Shown: positions 28,584-38,190, counted from the first letter of the stretch. The stretch is DNA of 64,000 nt from Luteimonas aestuarii (GCF_004357985.1 NZ_SMTF01000005.1:165019-229018), one strand, 5' to 3'. The notes: a model not told the origin generated them from the sequence alone. Numbers and translations: made by a program.

Positions 28584-28708
28584 ACCATCTTCCGGTGGAC
28601 GCACAGGTCCCCGCAGGACTTGGCACCGCGACGGCAGCGCTTGCGCGCTTGCCATCAGGTTGCCCCGGCGTCTTCGGGCCTGTCCCTCAGCCGGTCTCGA
28701 TGGATGGC
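28584..28708 (-). ncRNA. SAM-I type (S-box) riboswitch upstream of metX
   Basis: The minus-strand sequence carries the SAM-I core in order: ATCGAGA, then GGCTGAGGGACAGGCCCGA, CGCCGGGGCAACC, and after a variable stem GGTGCCAAGTCCTGCGGGG. P1 can close with CCATC (28707-28703) and GATGG (28589-28585). In known SAM-I riboswitches, binding of S-adenosylmethionine turns off downstream methionine genes. It lies 105 bases before metX and would control the metX-metB-hom operon. The match to the core is strong; the exact ends are approximate. Confidence 0.9.
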
Positions 28709-28711
28709 CGC

Positions 28712-28740
28712 AGGTTGCCAGTGCTTCCCGGGAATGTCAA
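28712..28740 (-). promoter_or_regulatory. Probable sigma-70 promoter of the metX operon
   Basis: Minus-strand TTGACA (28740-28735) is a perfect -35 box, followed after 17 bases by CAACCT (28717-28712), a weak -10. Transcription would begin near 28705, exactly where the riboswitch P1 helix starts, which supports the call. The spacer contains the 10-bp palindrome TTCCCGGGAA (28725-28734). Confidence 0.6.
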
Positions 28741-28762
28741 TCGCTTCATCCGAATGAAGCGA
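28741..28762. promoter_or_regulatory. 9-bp inverted repeat just upstream of the metX -35 box
   Basis: TCGCTTCAT and ATGAAGCGA flank a 4-base spacer and abut the -35 box of the metX promoter. The spacing is hairpin-like and could also be an operator for a dimeric regulator. It does not match the E. coli MetJ or MetR consensus. It also lies about 60-80 bases upstream of the divergent phytase-like gene. Confidence 0.45.
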
Positions 28763-28820
28763 TGGATAGTTGCCGATGCAACCTCCCCGGATGGGTGGCC
28801 GCCGGTCATAATTCACATCA

Positions 28821-29906
28821 ATGAAGACCGCACTCCCCTTGGCGGCCCTGCTCTTTCTGGCGGGCTGCGCGACCAAACCCCTGCCCCATCCCTTCCCCGT
28901 GGCGCCGGCTGCGGACGTGGCGACCGTCACCGAAGCCTTCGTTGCCCAGGGCGCGCCCGGGCATGAACTCGATTCCCTGGCCACCTGGCCTACCGAAGAC
29001 GGCGGCACCTGGGTAATTGCCACCGCCAAGAACGTGCACCAGCTGGTGGTCTTCGACGGCGATACCGGCGAACCGCTACGCACCGTTGGTGGCCCCGGCA
29101 CCGATCCGGGCCGGTTCACGCGCCCCAATGGCCTGGCTATCCATGGCGACCTGCTATTCGTCTCCGAACGCGACAATCGCCGCGTGCAGGTGCTGCGCCT
29201 GCCGGATTTCACGCCGGTGGACGTGGTGGGCGAAGGCGAACTGCGCAGCCCGTATGGCGTCTGGGTATACGAACCGGCGCCCGGCGAGCTGCGCCTCTAC
29301 GTGACCGACAGTTTCCAGGAAGGCGAACGGTTCGACGTGTTGCCGCCACTGGCGCAGCTGGACCAGCGCGTGCGGCACTACCGGCTGCGCGTGCAGGCGA
29401 ACGGCACCATCAACGTCCAGGCGCTGGGCAACTTTGGCGATACCAGCCCGGACAACGCGCTGCGTATCGTCGAATCCATCGCCGGCGACCCGGCGTTTGA
29501 TCGGCTGATGATCGCCGACGAGGACATGCGCCACGCCCAGACGGTGCAGGTATACACGCTGGAGGGCCACTACACCGGGCACAAGCTGCCCGTCGGCAGC
29601 TTCGATGCGGAACCCGAAGGCATTGCACTGTGGGCCTGCGATGCCGAGACCGGTTACTGGATCGTGTCCGACCAGCTGCGTCCCCTCACCCGCTTCCGGA
29701 TGTTCGACCGGCGTACGCTGGCCGCGGCGGGCACCTTCTCCGGACAGCTCACCGCATGGACCGATGGCGTTGCACTGCATGCCGCGGCCACGCCACGCTT
29801 CCCGCACGGCGTGCTGTATGCAGTGCACGACGACAAGGCGATTGCCGCGTTCGACCTGGGCGACATCGCCACCGCGCTGCAGTTGGCGCCCGGTTGCCAG
29901 CCCTGA
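28821..29906 (+). CDS. Beta-propeller phytase-like lipoprotein
   Basis: A 361-residue lipoprotein (LLFLAGCATK, lipidated Cys16) built of repeated beta-propeller blades. The early blades look NHL/SMP-30-like (PNGLAIHGDLLFVSERDNRR). The later ones follow the order seen in beta-propeller phytases: AEPEGIALWACDAETGYWIV, then RFRMFDRRTLAAAGTFSG, a TDGVAL block, and FPHGVLYAVHDDKAIAAFDL. Beta-propeller phytases release phosphate from phytate using calcium, and Asp/Glu-rich loops suited to metal binding are visible. A non-catalytic role in the envelope cannot be excluded. A CATAAT box at 28807-28812, only 9 bases before the ATG, would give a very short or absent leader. The M23 gene follows after 7 bases. 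Confidence 0.75.
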   Translation: MKTALPLAALLFLAGCATKPLPHPFPVAPAADVATVTEAFVAQGAPGHELDSLATWPTEDGGTWVIATAKNVHQLVVFDGDTGEPLRTVGGPGTDPGRFTRPNGLAIHGDLLFVSERDNRRVQVLRLPDFTPVDVVGEGELRSPYGVWVYEPAPGELRLYVTDSFQEGERFDVLPPLAQLDQRVRHYRLRVQANGTINVQALGNFGDTSPDNALRIVESIAGDPAFDRLMIADEDMRHAQTVQVYTLEGHYTGHKLPVGSFDAEPEGIALWACDAETGYWIVSDQLRPLTRFRMFDRRTLAAAGTFSGQLTAWTDGVALHAAATPRFPHGVLYAVHDDKAIAAFDLGDIATALQLAPGCQP

Positions 29907-29913
29907 CGATTTG

Positions 29914-30822
29914 ATGCGCGCCTGCCTTGCGAGTGCCGCGATCCTCGCCCTGCTGGTGCCAGCATCGGCAGACGCGCAATCCGGCCGCATCTATCGTTGG
30001 AGCGACCTCAACGGCAGCACCCGCTACAGCGACCGCACCGAGGGTCACGCGACGCAGGGTGGCATCGCCGAGATCCCGATCCGTGTCGAACCGGCCGCCG
30101 TGGCGCGGCTGCGCTTCGAGCATCGCGACGGTCGCCACCTGGCCTGGATCGACAACACACTGGGCGGCCCGATCGAAGTGATGGTGCATGCCGTCCCGGG
30201 CACCACGCCCGCCAGCGACCCCCCGCTCCCGGCACGCGCCACCGTGCCGTCAGGGCAAGGCGTGGTGGTGGCCGTGCTGGCGCAGGCGACCGGGCTGCGC
30301 GTGGAGGCCATCCCGGGCAGCCCGAGTGCACAACCGCGCGACGTGGAGTACGGCTACCCCTTGGGCACGGCGGCGCTGCGCATCACCCAGGCGTGGGGCG
30401 GCCGACACAGCCATGCCGACGCCGGGAACCGGCATGCGGTGGACTTCGCGGCACCGCTCGGCACCACCGTGCTGGCCGCGCGCGACGGCGTGGTGATGCA
30501 GACCGAGGGCAGCTTCGACGATGCCGCTCCGGACGACCCGGACGCGCTGGAACGCGCCAATTTCATCCGCGTCCTGCACCACGACGGCACCATGGCGCTG
30601 TATGCGCACCTGCAGCCCGGTGGCGTGCATGTGCGCGTCGGCCAGCGCGTGCGTCGCGGCCAGGCGATCGGGCTGTCGGGCAACACCGGGCGCAGCACCG
30701 CCCCGCACCTGCACTTCGTGGTCCAGGCCAACCGCGGCATGCGGCTGGAATCGGTGCCGTTCCGGATGTTCGGCCCGCGCGGCATCCTGCGCTTCAGCGA
30801 GTCCATCGGCGCCGGCGACTGA
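29914..30822 (+). CDS. M23-family peptidoglycan endopeptidase (LytM domain)
   Basis: A 302-residue exported protein with a signal peptide ([16 protein letters not shown]). An N-terminal DUF4124-like strand region ([17 protein letters not shown]) leads into the C-terminal peptidase M23 domain (about residues 150-290). Zinc ligands are the His/Asp of [13 protein letters not shown] and the HLH of [12 protein letters not shown], with a further His in [11 protein letters not shown], so the site looks active. Such enzymes cut peptide cross-links in the cell wall or act on secreted targets. ATG 29914 starts 7 bases after the phytase-like gene, so the pair is probably one transcript. Confidence 0.9.
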   Translation: MRACLASAAILALLVPASADAQSGRIYRWSDLNGSTRYSDRTEGHATQGGIAEIPIRVEPAAVARLRFEHRDGRHLAWIDNTLGGPIEVMVHAVPGTTPASDPPLPARATVPSGQGVVVAVLAQATGLRVEAIPGSPSAQPRDVEYGYPLGTAALRITQAWGGRHSHADAGNRHAVDFAAPLGTTVLAARDGVVMQTEGSFDDAAPDDPDALERANFIRVLHHDGTMALYAHLQPGGVHVRVGQRVRRGQAIGLSGNTGRSTAPHLHFVVQANRGMRLESVPFRMFGPRGILRFSESIGAGD

Positions 30823-30887
30823 CCCGTCCGCCGCGTATAATCCGCGTCCTTCCCGCATTCCCCCGCACGCAGCCGCGTGCCCTCGCC

Positions 30888-32492
30888 ATGCCCGATGTCC
30901 CCACCGAAGCCGCGCGCCGCCGCACCTTCGCCATCATCTCGCACCCCGACGCGGGCAAGACCACGCTGACCGAAAAGTTGCTGCTGTTCGGAGGCGCGAT
31001 CCAGATGGCGGGTTCGGTCAAGGGCCGCAAGGCCGCGCGCCACGCCACCTCCGACTGGATGGCACTGGAGAAGGAACGCGGCATCTCGGTGACCAGCTCG
31101 GTGATGCAGTTCCCGTACGAGGGCCGCATCGTCAACCTGCTCGACACACCGGGCCACGCCGATTTCGGCGAGGACACCTATCGCGTGCTCACGGCGGTGG
31201 ACAGCGCGCTGATGGTGATCGACGTCGCCAAGGGCGTCGAGGAACGAACGATCAAGCTGATGGAAGTCTGCCGGTTGCGCGACACGCCGATCATGACCTT
31301 CATCAACAAGCTCGACCGCGAGGGCAAGGACCCGATCGAGCTGCTGGACGAGGTCGAGTCCGTGCTCGGCATCCAGTGCGCGCCGGTCACCTGGCCCATC
31401 GGCATGGGCCAGCGCCTGAAGGGCGTGGTGCACCTGATCACGGGCGAAGTGCACCTGTACGAACCCGGCCGCAACTTCACACGGCAGGATTCCACCATCT
31501 TCCCGTCGCTCGACGCGCCAGGGCTGGAGCAGAAGATCGGCAGCGAGATGCTGGCGCAGCTGCGGGACGAACTGGAACTGGTGCAGGGCGCCAGCCATCC
31601 GTTCGACAAGCAGGCTTACCTGGACGGCAGGCAGACGCCGGTGTTCTTCGGCTCGGGCGTGAACAACTTCGGCGTACAGCCGCTGCTGGACTTCTTCGTC
31701 GCGCACGCGCCGTCGCCGCAGCCGCGCGAGACCACTGGCCGTACCGTCGAACCGAACGAGCCGAAGCTGTCCGGCTTCGTGTTCAAGATCCAGGCCAACA
31801 TGGACCCGCAACACCGCGACCGCGTCGCGTTCATGCGCGTGTGCTCGGGGCGCTTCGCCGCCGGCATGAAGGCCTTCCACGTGCGCAGCGGCAAGGAGGT
31901 CAAGCTCGCCAACGCGCTGACCTTCATGGCCAGCGACCGCGAGATCGCCGCCGAGGCGTATCCAGGCGACGTGATCGGCATCCACAACCACGGCACCATC
32001 TCCATCGGCGATACCTTCACCGAGGGCGAAGCGCTCAGCTTCACCGGCATCCCCAACTTCGCGCCGGAACTGTTCCGCCGCGCGCGCCTGCGCGATCCGC
32101 TCAAGCTCAAGCAACTGCAGAAGGGCCTGGCGCAGTTGAGCGAGGAAGGCGCCACGCAGTTCTTCCGCCCGCTGATGAGCAACGACCTGATTCTGGGCGC
32201 GGTCGGCGTGCTGCAGTTCGACGTGGTCGCCTACCGGCTCAAGGACGAATACGGCGTGGACGCCACGTTCGAACCGGTACAGGTGGCCACCGCGCGCTGG
32301 ATCCGCTGCAACGACGCGAAGAAGCTGGAAGAGTTCCGCGAGAAGAATGCACTCAACCTCGCGCTGGATGCCGCCGGCGAGCTGGTCTACATCGCACCGA
32401 CGCGCGTCAACCTGCAGCTGGCCGAGGAACGCGCGCCGGACGTGCGTTTCATGGCCACGCGCGAACACGCGCACTCAGTGGGCGTGGATTGA
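30888..32492 (+). CDS. prfC: Peptide chain release factor 3
   Basis: A 534-residue translational GTPase that recycles RF1 and RF2 from the ribosome after peptide release. G1 ([17 protein letters not shown]), switch II ([16 protein letters not shown]) and the NKLDRE base-recognition motif are intact, followed by the RF3-specific domains ending in [14 protein letters not shown]. Length is normal. ATG 30888 is chosen where the conserved GTPase domain begins, although the frame is open upstream. It is convergent with the 2OG-oxygenase gene, 3 bases apart. Confidence 0.97.
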   Translation: MPDVPTEAARRRTFAIISHPDAGKTTLTEKLLLFGGAIQMAGSVKGRKAARHATSDWMALEKERGISVTSSVMQFPYEGRIVNLLDTPGHADFGEDTYRVLTAVDSALMVIDVAKGVEERTIKLMEVCRLRDTPIMTFINKLDREGKDPIELLDEVESVLGIQCAPVTWPIGMGQRLKGVVHLITGEVHLYEPGRNFTRQDSTIFPSLDAPGLEQKIGSEMLAQLRDELELVQGASHPFDKQAYLDGRQTPVFFGSGVNNFGVQPLLDFFVAHAPSPQPRETTGRTVEPNEPKLSGFVFKIQANMDPQHRDRVAFMRVCSGRFAAGMKAFHVRSGKEVKLANALTFMASDREIAAEAYPGDVIGIHNHGTISIGDTFTEGEALSFTGIPNFAPELFRRARLRDPLKLKQLQKGLAQLSEEGATQFFRPLMSNDLILGAVGVLQFDVVAYRLKDEYGVDATFEPVQVATARWIRCNDAKKLEEFREKNALNLALDAAGELVYIAPTRVNLQLAEERAPDVRFMATREHAHSVGVD

Positions 32493-32495
32493 GCT

Positions 32496-33167
32496 TCAGC
32501 GCCCCGGCGCAGGCGTCTCGCCGACCATCATGAACCGGGCGTTGAACGCAACCGTGATCCGAAAACCCTCCTGCTTCGGCAGGAAGGCGGTGACTTCGTG
32601 CAGCATCCACGATGGGAACAGCACCAACTGGCCTGGCTGCAAGCGCAGCGCAACACTGCCGTTGCCGTAGGGCGATTTCATCCGCAACGACGCCATGTCC
32701 ATGTACATGGTGCTGGCCGGGTGCGGGTTCATGAAGGTCAGCAAGCCGCTACTGTCGACGCCTTCGTCGCCTTCCTGGCATACGCAATACACACCGGACC
32801 ACGAGTGCATCGGGTGGTTGTGGTAGCCGAAGTAGCCCCCATGCCGGGTGATGTGGAACCACGACTCCTGCGCAAGATGCAGCCGCTGCAGGGTCTGCGT
32901 GTCGTAACCGTTGATCTCGCCGATCAGCTGGTAGAGCTGCGACAGGCAAAAATCGCGCATCTTGGCCACGCAGGGCTCGGGCCAGTCGAACAGGTCGAAA
33001 CGGCTCTCGAACAGGCCCTGCGATGCCACCGGGTACGGATCATGTCGAACGTAGTCGGCATTCTCCCGCGACAGGAACAACTGCCTGAGCTGCGCATTCA
33101 CGGCGCTGCAGTCCGGCATCTGCGCGGTGTAGATCGGGACTGCGAAAGCCGGCGTCAATGTGCCCAT
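32496..33167 (-). CDS. Putative 2OG-Fe(II) oxygenase, stand-alone copy
   Basis: A 223-residue protein of the double-stranded beta-helix dioxygenase type (2OG-FeII_Oxy_5/TIGR02466-like). HNHPMHSWSGVYCVCQEGDE supplies the proximal metal histidines, PSWMLHEVTAF the distal one, and GFRITVAFNARF the 2-oxoglutarate arginine. It is clearly paralogous to the gene at 44512-45201, with long identical runs such as ESWFH, HPMHSWSGVYCVCQEGDEG and RITVAFNARF. Substrate unknown; relatives are often assumed to hydroxylate proteins or peptides. ATG 33167 fits the paralogue's start. No partner gene is adjacent here. Confidence 0.82.
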   Translation of the reverse strand: MGTLTPAFAVPIYTAQMPDCSAVNAQLRQLFLSRENADYVRHDPYPVASQGLFESRFDLFDWPEPCVAKMRDFCLSQLYQLIGEINGYDTQTLQRLHLAQESWFHITRHGGYFGYHNHPMHSWSGVYCVCQEGDEGVDSSGLLTFMNPHPASTMYMDMASLRMKSPYGNGSVALRLQPGQLVLFPSWMLHEVTAFLPKQEGFRITVAFNARFMMVGETPAPGR

Positions 33168-33281
33168 GCGTGAATATCCTGGGTGAAAGCAGGGGGCGGC
33201 GCGCGCAGTTCCTCTGAGCCGGAACGCTGTACCACCATCCCCACAGTTTATTCCCCGGGGGAAACCGGCGACACTCCCCCC

Positions 33282-33914
33282 ATGCATGATGCAGGCAGCC
33301 TCCGCGACGAAATCGCCAGCGCGCTGACGCATGGCCTTGGCGCCGCCGTTGCGCTCGCGGGCGGCGCAGTGCTGATCACGCTGGCGGCCATCCATGGCGA
33401 TGGCTGGCAACTGGCAGGCGCCATCGTGTTCGGCATCGCACTGCTGCTGCTCTACACCGCATCCACGCTGTACCACGCCATCCAGCATCCGGTTGCCAAG
33501 GGCCGCCTGAAGGTATTCGACCACTGTGCGATCTACCTGCTGATCGCCGGCACCTACACCCCGTTCACCCTGGTCGGCCTGCGCGGGCCATGGGGCTGGG
33601 GCCTGTTCGCGGCGATCTGGACGCTCGCCGTTGCCGGCGTGGTGTTCAAGTTGTTCTACACCGGGCGCTTCAAGCGACTGTCGACCCTGATCTACGTGGC
33701 GATGGGTTGGCTGGTGCTGGTCGCCTTCAAGCCGATGCTGTCATCGCTGGATGGCTGGACCATCGGCTGGCTGCTGGCGGGTGGCGCGTTCTATACGCTC
33801 GGCACGTTCTTCTACCACCGCGAATCGATCCCCTACGCGCATGCGATCTGGCATCTGTTCGTCATTGGCGGCAGCGTTTGCCATTACGTGGCGGTAATGG
33901 CGCAGGTGATCTGA
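33282..33914 (+). CDS. Hemolysin III / TrhA-type PAQR membrane protein
   Basis: A 210-residue inner-membrane protein with about seven helices, of the PAQR superfamily. Characteristic motifs are SALTHGLGAAVALAG, STLYHAIQHPVAKGRLKVFD with the zinc-type His and Asp, and the C-terminal IPYAHAIWHLFVIGGSVCHY. Bacterial relatives (TrhA/YqfA) take part in membrane energetics or lipid balance; the old hemolysin name is not evidence of toxicity. ATG 33282 is the first start after the divergent oxygenase gene. Confidence 0.92.
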   Translation: MHDAGSLRDEIASALTHGLGAAVALAGGAVLITLAAIHGDGWQLAGAIVFGIALLLLYTASTLYHAIQHPVAKGRLKVFDHCAIYLLIAGTYTPFTLVGLRGPWGWGLFAAIWTLAVAGVVFKLFYTGRFKRLSTLIYVAMGWLVLVAFKPMLSSLDGWTIGWLLAGGAFYTLGTFFYHRESIPYAHAIWHLFVIGGSVCHYVAVMAQVI

Positions 33915-34003
33915 AGGCACTGCGACGCTGCGGATCAGTCCCACTGCGCCGAGGCCTTACAGACCTTCGCGCCGGCCACACGCCTGATGCCGATACTGGC
34001 GGC

Positions 34004-35932
34004 ATGGCGCTCGACCCCTCCCCCGCCAACACGTCCAGGGCAACGCGGCGCTGGTGGCCGCCCTCCACCCGCTTCCAGATCGCGTCGGCCACGCTGCTCG
34101 CGCTGGCCGTGGTGTTGATCGCCATCTTCGACTGGAACTGGTTCAAGCGCCCGGTCGAGTGGATGGTGCAGTCCAGCACCGGACGCAGCTTCCAGATCCA
34201 GGGCGACCTGCGGGTTTCGCTGGGCAACACCACGACCGTGCAGGCCGATGGCGTGCGGTTGGGCAATGCGGACTGGGCAACGGATGAAGAAGCGTGGATG
34301 GCCCAGGCCTCGCGTGTCCAGGTGTCGATCCGTCCGTGGCCGCTGCTGCTCGGGCGCGTACGCATCCCCGACGTCCGCCTGTCGCAGCCCGTCGTGCTGC
34401 TGCAGGCGAACCCGGACGACAAAGGCGGCAACTGGGATTTCGGGCGTCGCCCGCGTGATGGCGAGCCACGCTGGCGGCTCGAGCGGCTGTGGGTCGACGA
34501 TGGCCACTTGCGCTTCGTGGATACCGCAAGCCGTACCGATCTCCAGCTTGGAATCGCCAGCCGAGAGCCGCGCCGGGAAGACGCCGCACCGCCGGTCGGC
34601 ATCGACGGCGGCGGCACGTGGCGTGGCAGTCGTTTCACCCTGGAGGGCGTCGCCGAATCCCCGCTTGCGCTGGCGCAGGCCGATGATCCCTATCGCATCT
34701 CGCTGCGCGCCAGCGCCGGCGCCACCCATGCCACCGCACGCGGCGCTCTGGTCAACCCCTTCCAGTTCCGGCACTTCGACCTGCAACTCGCATTGCGCGG
34801 GCAGGACCTAGAAGACCTGTATCCCCTGGTCGGACTCGCCTTGCCGCCCACGGCGGCCTACAACTTCGACGGGCGGCTGCGACGCGCCGGCGACATCTGG
34901 CATTACACGGGGTTCGAAGGCACCGTGGGCAAGAGCGACCTGTCGGGCGACGTGCGCGTCGACGTGACCGGTGATCGTCCGCATTTCCATGCCCGCCTGC
35001 ATTCGGATCGGTTGGATTTCGACGATTTGTCGGGCTTCGTGGGCGCAGCCCCCGACGAACCCGATCCAGCCCCGGACCGGCTGTTCCCGCAGACCCCCTA
35101 CGAGCTGGCCAAGCTGCGCGCCATGGATGCCGACGTGGCATGGAAGGCCGCCCGCGTCGATGCGCCGCCACTACCGATGGACGACATGGATGCGCACCTG
35201 CTACTGGAAGGCGGGTTGCTGCGGTTGGAACCGCTGAACCTCGGCATCGCGGGCGGCGAAATCCGTTCGACGATCCGCATGGATGCCCGAAGCGAACGCA
35301 TCGATACGACCGCAGTCGCCTCGGTGCGCGGCATCGAGCTGGCGCGGCTGATGCCGAACGCCAACCTGGCCGAGCAGGCCGTGGGACGCATCGGTGGACA
35401 GATCGACCTGCGCGGCAACGGCAATTCCATCGCCGCCATCCTCGGCAGCGCGAATGGGGACGTCGCCATCGGCATGGGTCCGGGCAAGATCAGCAACCTG
35501 GTGATGGAGCTGGCCGGGCTGGACATCGCCGAGGCGCTGCGCTTCCTGCTGACCGGCGACCGGCAGGTGCCGATCCGCTGCGCCTTCGCCGATTTCGACG
35601 TGGTCGATGGCGTGATGACCACCGAATCGCTGGCTTTCGATACCACCGACACCATCCTCATCGGCGAAGGTGACATCAGCCTGCGTGATGAAACCCTGGA
35701 CCTGCTGCTGCGGCCGCGCCCGAAGGACCGCAGCATCCTCGCGCTGCGGTCGCCGTTGCGGATATCCGGCAGCTTCGTCTCGCCATCGTTCCGGCCCGAC
35801 CTGGCTGCGCTGGGACTTCGCGGCGCCGTGGCGCTGACGCTGGCCAGTATCGCGCCACCCGCCGGCCTGCTGGCCACCATCGAGCCCGGTCCGGGCGAGG
35901 ACAGCGACTGCGGCGGCGAGTACGCGCGCTGA
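34004..35932 (+). CDS. AsmA-family envelope protein
   Basis: A 642-residue protein with one N-terminal membrane helix (about residues 24-42, FQIASATLLALAVVLIAIFD) and a long beta-rich periplasmic part ending in an AsmA domain (LRGNGNSIAAILGSANGDV, then FADFDVVDGVMTTESLAFDT). AsmA-like proteins resemble lipid-transport bridges between inner and outer membranes. ATG 34004 is chosen because the preceding open frame overlaps trhA out of frame. Neighbouring genes do not point to a specific lipid. Confidence 0.9.
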   Translation: MALDPSPANTSRATRRWWPPSTRFQIASATLLALAVVLIAIFDWNWFKRPVEWMVQSSTGRSFQIQGDLRVSLGNTTTVQADGVRLGNADWATDEEAWMAQASRVQVSIRPWPLLLGRVRIPDVRLSQPVVLLQANPDDKGGNWDFGRRPRDGEPRWRLERLWVDDGHLRFVDTASRTDLQLGIASREPRREDAAPPVGIDGGGTWRGSRFTLEGVAESPLALAQADDPYRISLRASAGATHATARGALVNPFQFRHFDLQLALRGQDLEDLYPLVGLALPPTAAYNFDGRLRRAGDIWHYTGFEGTVGKSDLSGDVRVDVTGDRPHFHARLHSDRLDFDDLSGFVGAAPDEPDPAPDRLFPQTPYELAKLRAMDADVAWKAARVDAPPLPMDDMDAHLLLEGGLLRLEPLNLGIAGGEIRSTIRMDARSERIDTTAVASVRGIELARLMPNANLAEQAVGRIGGQIDLRGNGNSIAAILGSANGDVAIGMGPGKISNLVMELAGLDIAEALRFLLTGDRQVPIRCAFADFDVVDGVMTTESLAFDTTDTILIGEGDISLRDETLDLLLRPRPKDRSILALRSPLRISGSFVSPSFRPDLAALGLRGAVALTLASIAPPAGLLATIEPGPGEDSDCGGEYAR

Positions 35933-35944
35933 CGCGCGAAGGCC

Positions 35945-36373
35945 TCAGCTGGCGATATAGCGCTGCAGCTGGTCGAGTTCGAGCTGTTGGTCTTCGATTA
36001 CCGCCGCCACCAGGTCGCCGATCGAAATCACGCCCAGCACGCGTCCGGCCTCCACCACCGGCAAATGGCGGATGCGATGCCGCGTCACTGTCTGCATGCA
36101 GCGCTGGACGTTGTCGTCCGGTGCCACGGTGATGACCTCGGCGGTCATGATGTCGCGCACCGCGGTGTCCTTCGACGACCGCCCCTCGAGCACGACCTTG
36201 CGCGCATAGTCGCGCTCGGACAGGATGCCGGCCAGCGCCGCGCCTTCCAGCACAAGCACCGCGCCCACGTGTTTCTCCGCCATCAGCCGGATCGCGTCGA
36301 TCACCGGCGCGTCCGGTGCGACCGAGAAGATCTCAGGGCGCTTGGCCTCCAGCAGTTGCCGCACGATTCGCAT
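35945..36373 (-). CDS. Tandem CBS-domain protein
   Basis: A 142-residue soluble protein made of two CBS motifs (about residues 10-65 and 75-130). These usually bind adenosine nucleotides such as AMP, ATP or SAM and act as energy sensors. HVGAVLVLEGAALAGILSERD and IRHLPVVEAGRVLGVISIGD mark the end of each repeat. ATG 36373 has a good Shine-Dalgarno (GGGAGGAA) that lies inside the upstream glycosyltransferase gene; the genes overlap by 41 bases. No fused output domain is seen. Confidence 0.93.
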   Translation of the reverse strand: MRIVRQLLEAKRPEIFSVAPDAPVIDAIRLMAEKHVGAVLVLEGAALAGILSERDYARKVVLEGRSSKDTAVRDIMTAEVITVAPDDNVQRCMQTVTRHRIRHLPVVEAGRVLGVISIGDLVAAVIEDQQLELDQLQRYIAS

Positions 36374-37361
36374 CGCTCGTTCCTCCCGTGGACTGGCTGT
36401 CCTGCGAGGATACTCCCATCGGCGCGGGGTACCAGTCATGGACCAGGTACAACGGTCGCTGCTTGGATTCCTCGTAAAGCCGGCCGAGGTATTCGCCGAT
36501 CGTGCCCAGCGCGATCAGCTGCACGCCGCCAAGCCCGAGGATCACGCTCATCATCGTCGGCCAACCGGCGACGCGGTCGCCGAACAGCAGGGCCTTGCCG
36601 ACGATCCAGATCGCGAAGAGGAAGGCGAACACCGCGGTGAACAGCCCGACGTAGGTCGCCAGGCGCAGCGGCGCGGTGGAGAAACTGGTCACGCCCTCCA
36701 GCGCGAAGTTCCACAGCCGCCAGAAGTTGAACTTGCTTTCGCCCGCCGCGCGCGCTTCGCGGTCGTAGGGAATCGAAACGCTGTTGAAGCCGATCCAGCC
36801 GAACAGTCCCTTCATGAACCGGTGCCGCTCGCGCAGCTGGCGCAGCGCCGCCAGCGCGCGCGGCGACAGCAGGCGGAAATCGCCGGTGTCGGTGGGGATG
36901 GGTGTCTTCGACAGCCGCTGCATCAACCGGTAGAACACGTGTGCAGTCGACTTCTTCAGCCAGCCCTCGCCTTCGCGCTGGGTACGCGTGCCATGGACGT
37001 CGTCGAAGCCTTCGCGCCATTTCGCCACGAACCGCGGCAGCAGCTCCGGCGGATCCTGTCCGTCGGCGTCGAGGATCAGCGCCGCGCCTGCGTCCACCCG
37101 GTCCAGCCCGGCGGTGAGCGCCGCCTCCTTGCCGAAGTTGCGCGACAGCCGCAGCAGCGCGACCCGCCCATCGCCCGCGGCGATGTCGCGCATCACGTCC
37201 CAGGTGCGGTCGCGGCTGCCGTCGTCGACGTACAGGACGCGCACGTCCAGCGATACGTCCGCCATGGCATCGATCGTGGCCACGATGCGGTCGTGCAGCA
37301 ACGGCAGGGCATCCGCCTCGTCGTGTGCGGCAACGACAACGGTGAGCTGGTCGCGGGTCAT
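36333..37361 (-). CDS. Family 2 glycosyltransferase, polyprenyl-phosphate type (DPM1/ArnC-like)
   Basis: A 342-residue enzyme with an N-terminal GT-A domain (VVVAAHDEADALPLL, VLYVDDGSRDRTW, metal-binding ALILDADGQDPPELLP). Two C-terminal membrane helices (about residues 235-300) end in GTIGEYLGRLYEESKQRPLY. This layout is shared with enzymes that move a sugar from a nucleotide donor to undecaprenyl phosphate. The last 25 residues are low-complexity and overlap the CBS gene. The sugar and the final glycan are unknown; no polymer locus is nearby. Confidence 0.9.
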   Translation of the reverse strand: MTRDQLTVVVAAHDEADALPLLHDRIVATIDAMADVSLDVRVLYVDDGSRDRTWDVMRDIAAGDGRVALLRLSRNFGKEAALTAGLDRVDAGAALILDADGQDPPELLPRFVAKWREGFDDVHGTRTQREGEGWLKKSTAHVFYRLMQRLSKTPIPTDTGDFRLLSPRALAALRQLRERHRFMKGLFGWIGFNSVSIPYDREARAAGESKFNFWRLWNFALEGVTSFSTAPLRLATYVGLFTAVFAFLFAIWIVGKALLFGDRVAGWPTMMSVILGLGGVQLIALGTIGEYLGRLYEESKQRPLYLVHDWYPAPMGVSSQDSQSTGGTSDANRAATAGGQAP

Positions 37362-37431
37362 CCCGGCATCCTACACAAGGCCGCGTGCGGATCGGCGCAC
37401 CAGGCGCTGCGCGGGCGTGTTTCTCGCAGCC

Positions 37432-38190
37432 CTAGTCCAGTGTGTCGAGATACGCCGCGCCACCCAGTTGGCGCACGTTTCGCTCGACCCAGCGCGACTG
37501 CCGCTGCACGTAGGGCCCGGGGTTGGCGATGCTGTAGCGCTTCGGGCTGGGCAGGACGGCCGCCATGCGCGCACTCTGGGCCAGCGTCAGGTCCTTCGCG
37601 TCGCGGCGGAAATAGGTCCGGGCCGCAGCCTGAGCGCCATAGACGCCATCGCCGAATTCGACCACGTTGGCGTACACCTCGAGAATGCGCCGCTTCGGCC
37701 ACATCAGTTCGATCAGCCCGGTATACCAGGTCTCCAGCCCCTTGCGCACCCAGCGCGAACCGGCGCTGCGTCCCTGCCAGAGGAACAGGTTCTTCGCCAG
37801 TTGCTGGCTGATGGTGCTGCCGCCGCGCAACGCATCGCCGCGTTCGTTGCGCTTGCGCGCATGCTCGATGGCCTCGAGGTCGAACCCGCGATGTCCGGCG
37901 AAGGCCTGGTCTTCCGCGGCCACCAGGGCCACGGGCAGGGTCGGCGCGATGTCCCCCAGGTCGCGCCAGTCGTAGGCCACCCGGAACGACCACTCGCCCG
38001 CGGTCCAGGCTTCGAACTGGCGGATGGCCATGAACGACGAAAACAGCGGATCGACGAAGCGCAACGCCGCCACCTGTGCCGCGGACAACACCACGAACAG
38101 CACCGGCAGCATCAGCAGCCGACGCAGCCAGCGCCGACGTTTCGGTCGGCCGGGCCTGCCGGTGCGTGCCGCATCGCCTTGCGGCGTCAT
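37432..38190 (-). CDS. mtgA: Monofunctional peptidoglycan glycosyltransferase MtgA
   Basis: A 252-residue class GT51 enzyme that polymerises lipid II without transpeptidase activity. A membrane anchor (about residues 20-42, [19 protein letters not shown]) precedes the GT51 domain. The catalytic-Glu motif [18 protein letters not shown], the second motif [17 protein letters not shown] and the third [20 protein letters not shown] are intact. ATG 38190 gives a length near E. coli MtgA (242); an in-frame start 16 codons upstream is possible. It is divergent from hslO. Confidence 0.94.
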   Translation of the reverse strand: MTPQGDAARTGRPGRPKRRRWLRRLLMLPVLFVVLSAAQVAALRFVDPLFSSFMAIRQFEAWTAGEWSFRVAYDWRDLGDIAPTLPVALVAAEDQAFAGHRGFDLEAIEHARKRNERGDALRGGSTISQQLAKNLFLWQGRSAGSRWVRKGLETWYTGLIELMWPKRRILEVYANVVEFGDGVYGAQAAARTYFRRDAKDLTLAQSARMAAVLPSPKRYSIANPGPYVQRQSRWVERNVRQLGGAAYLDTLD

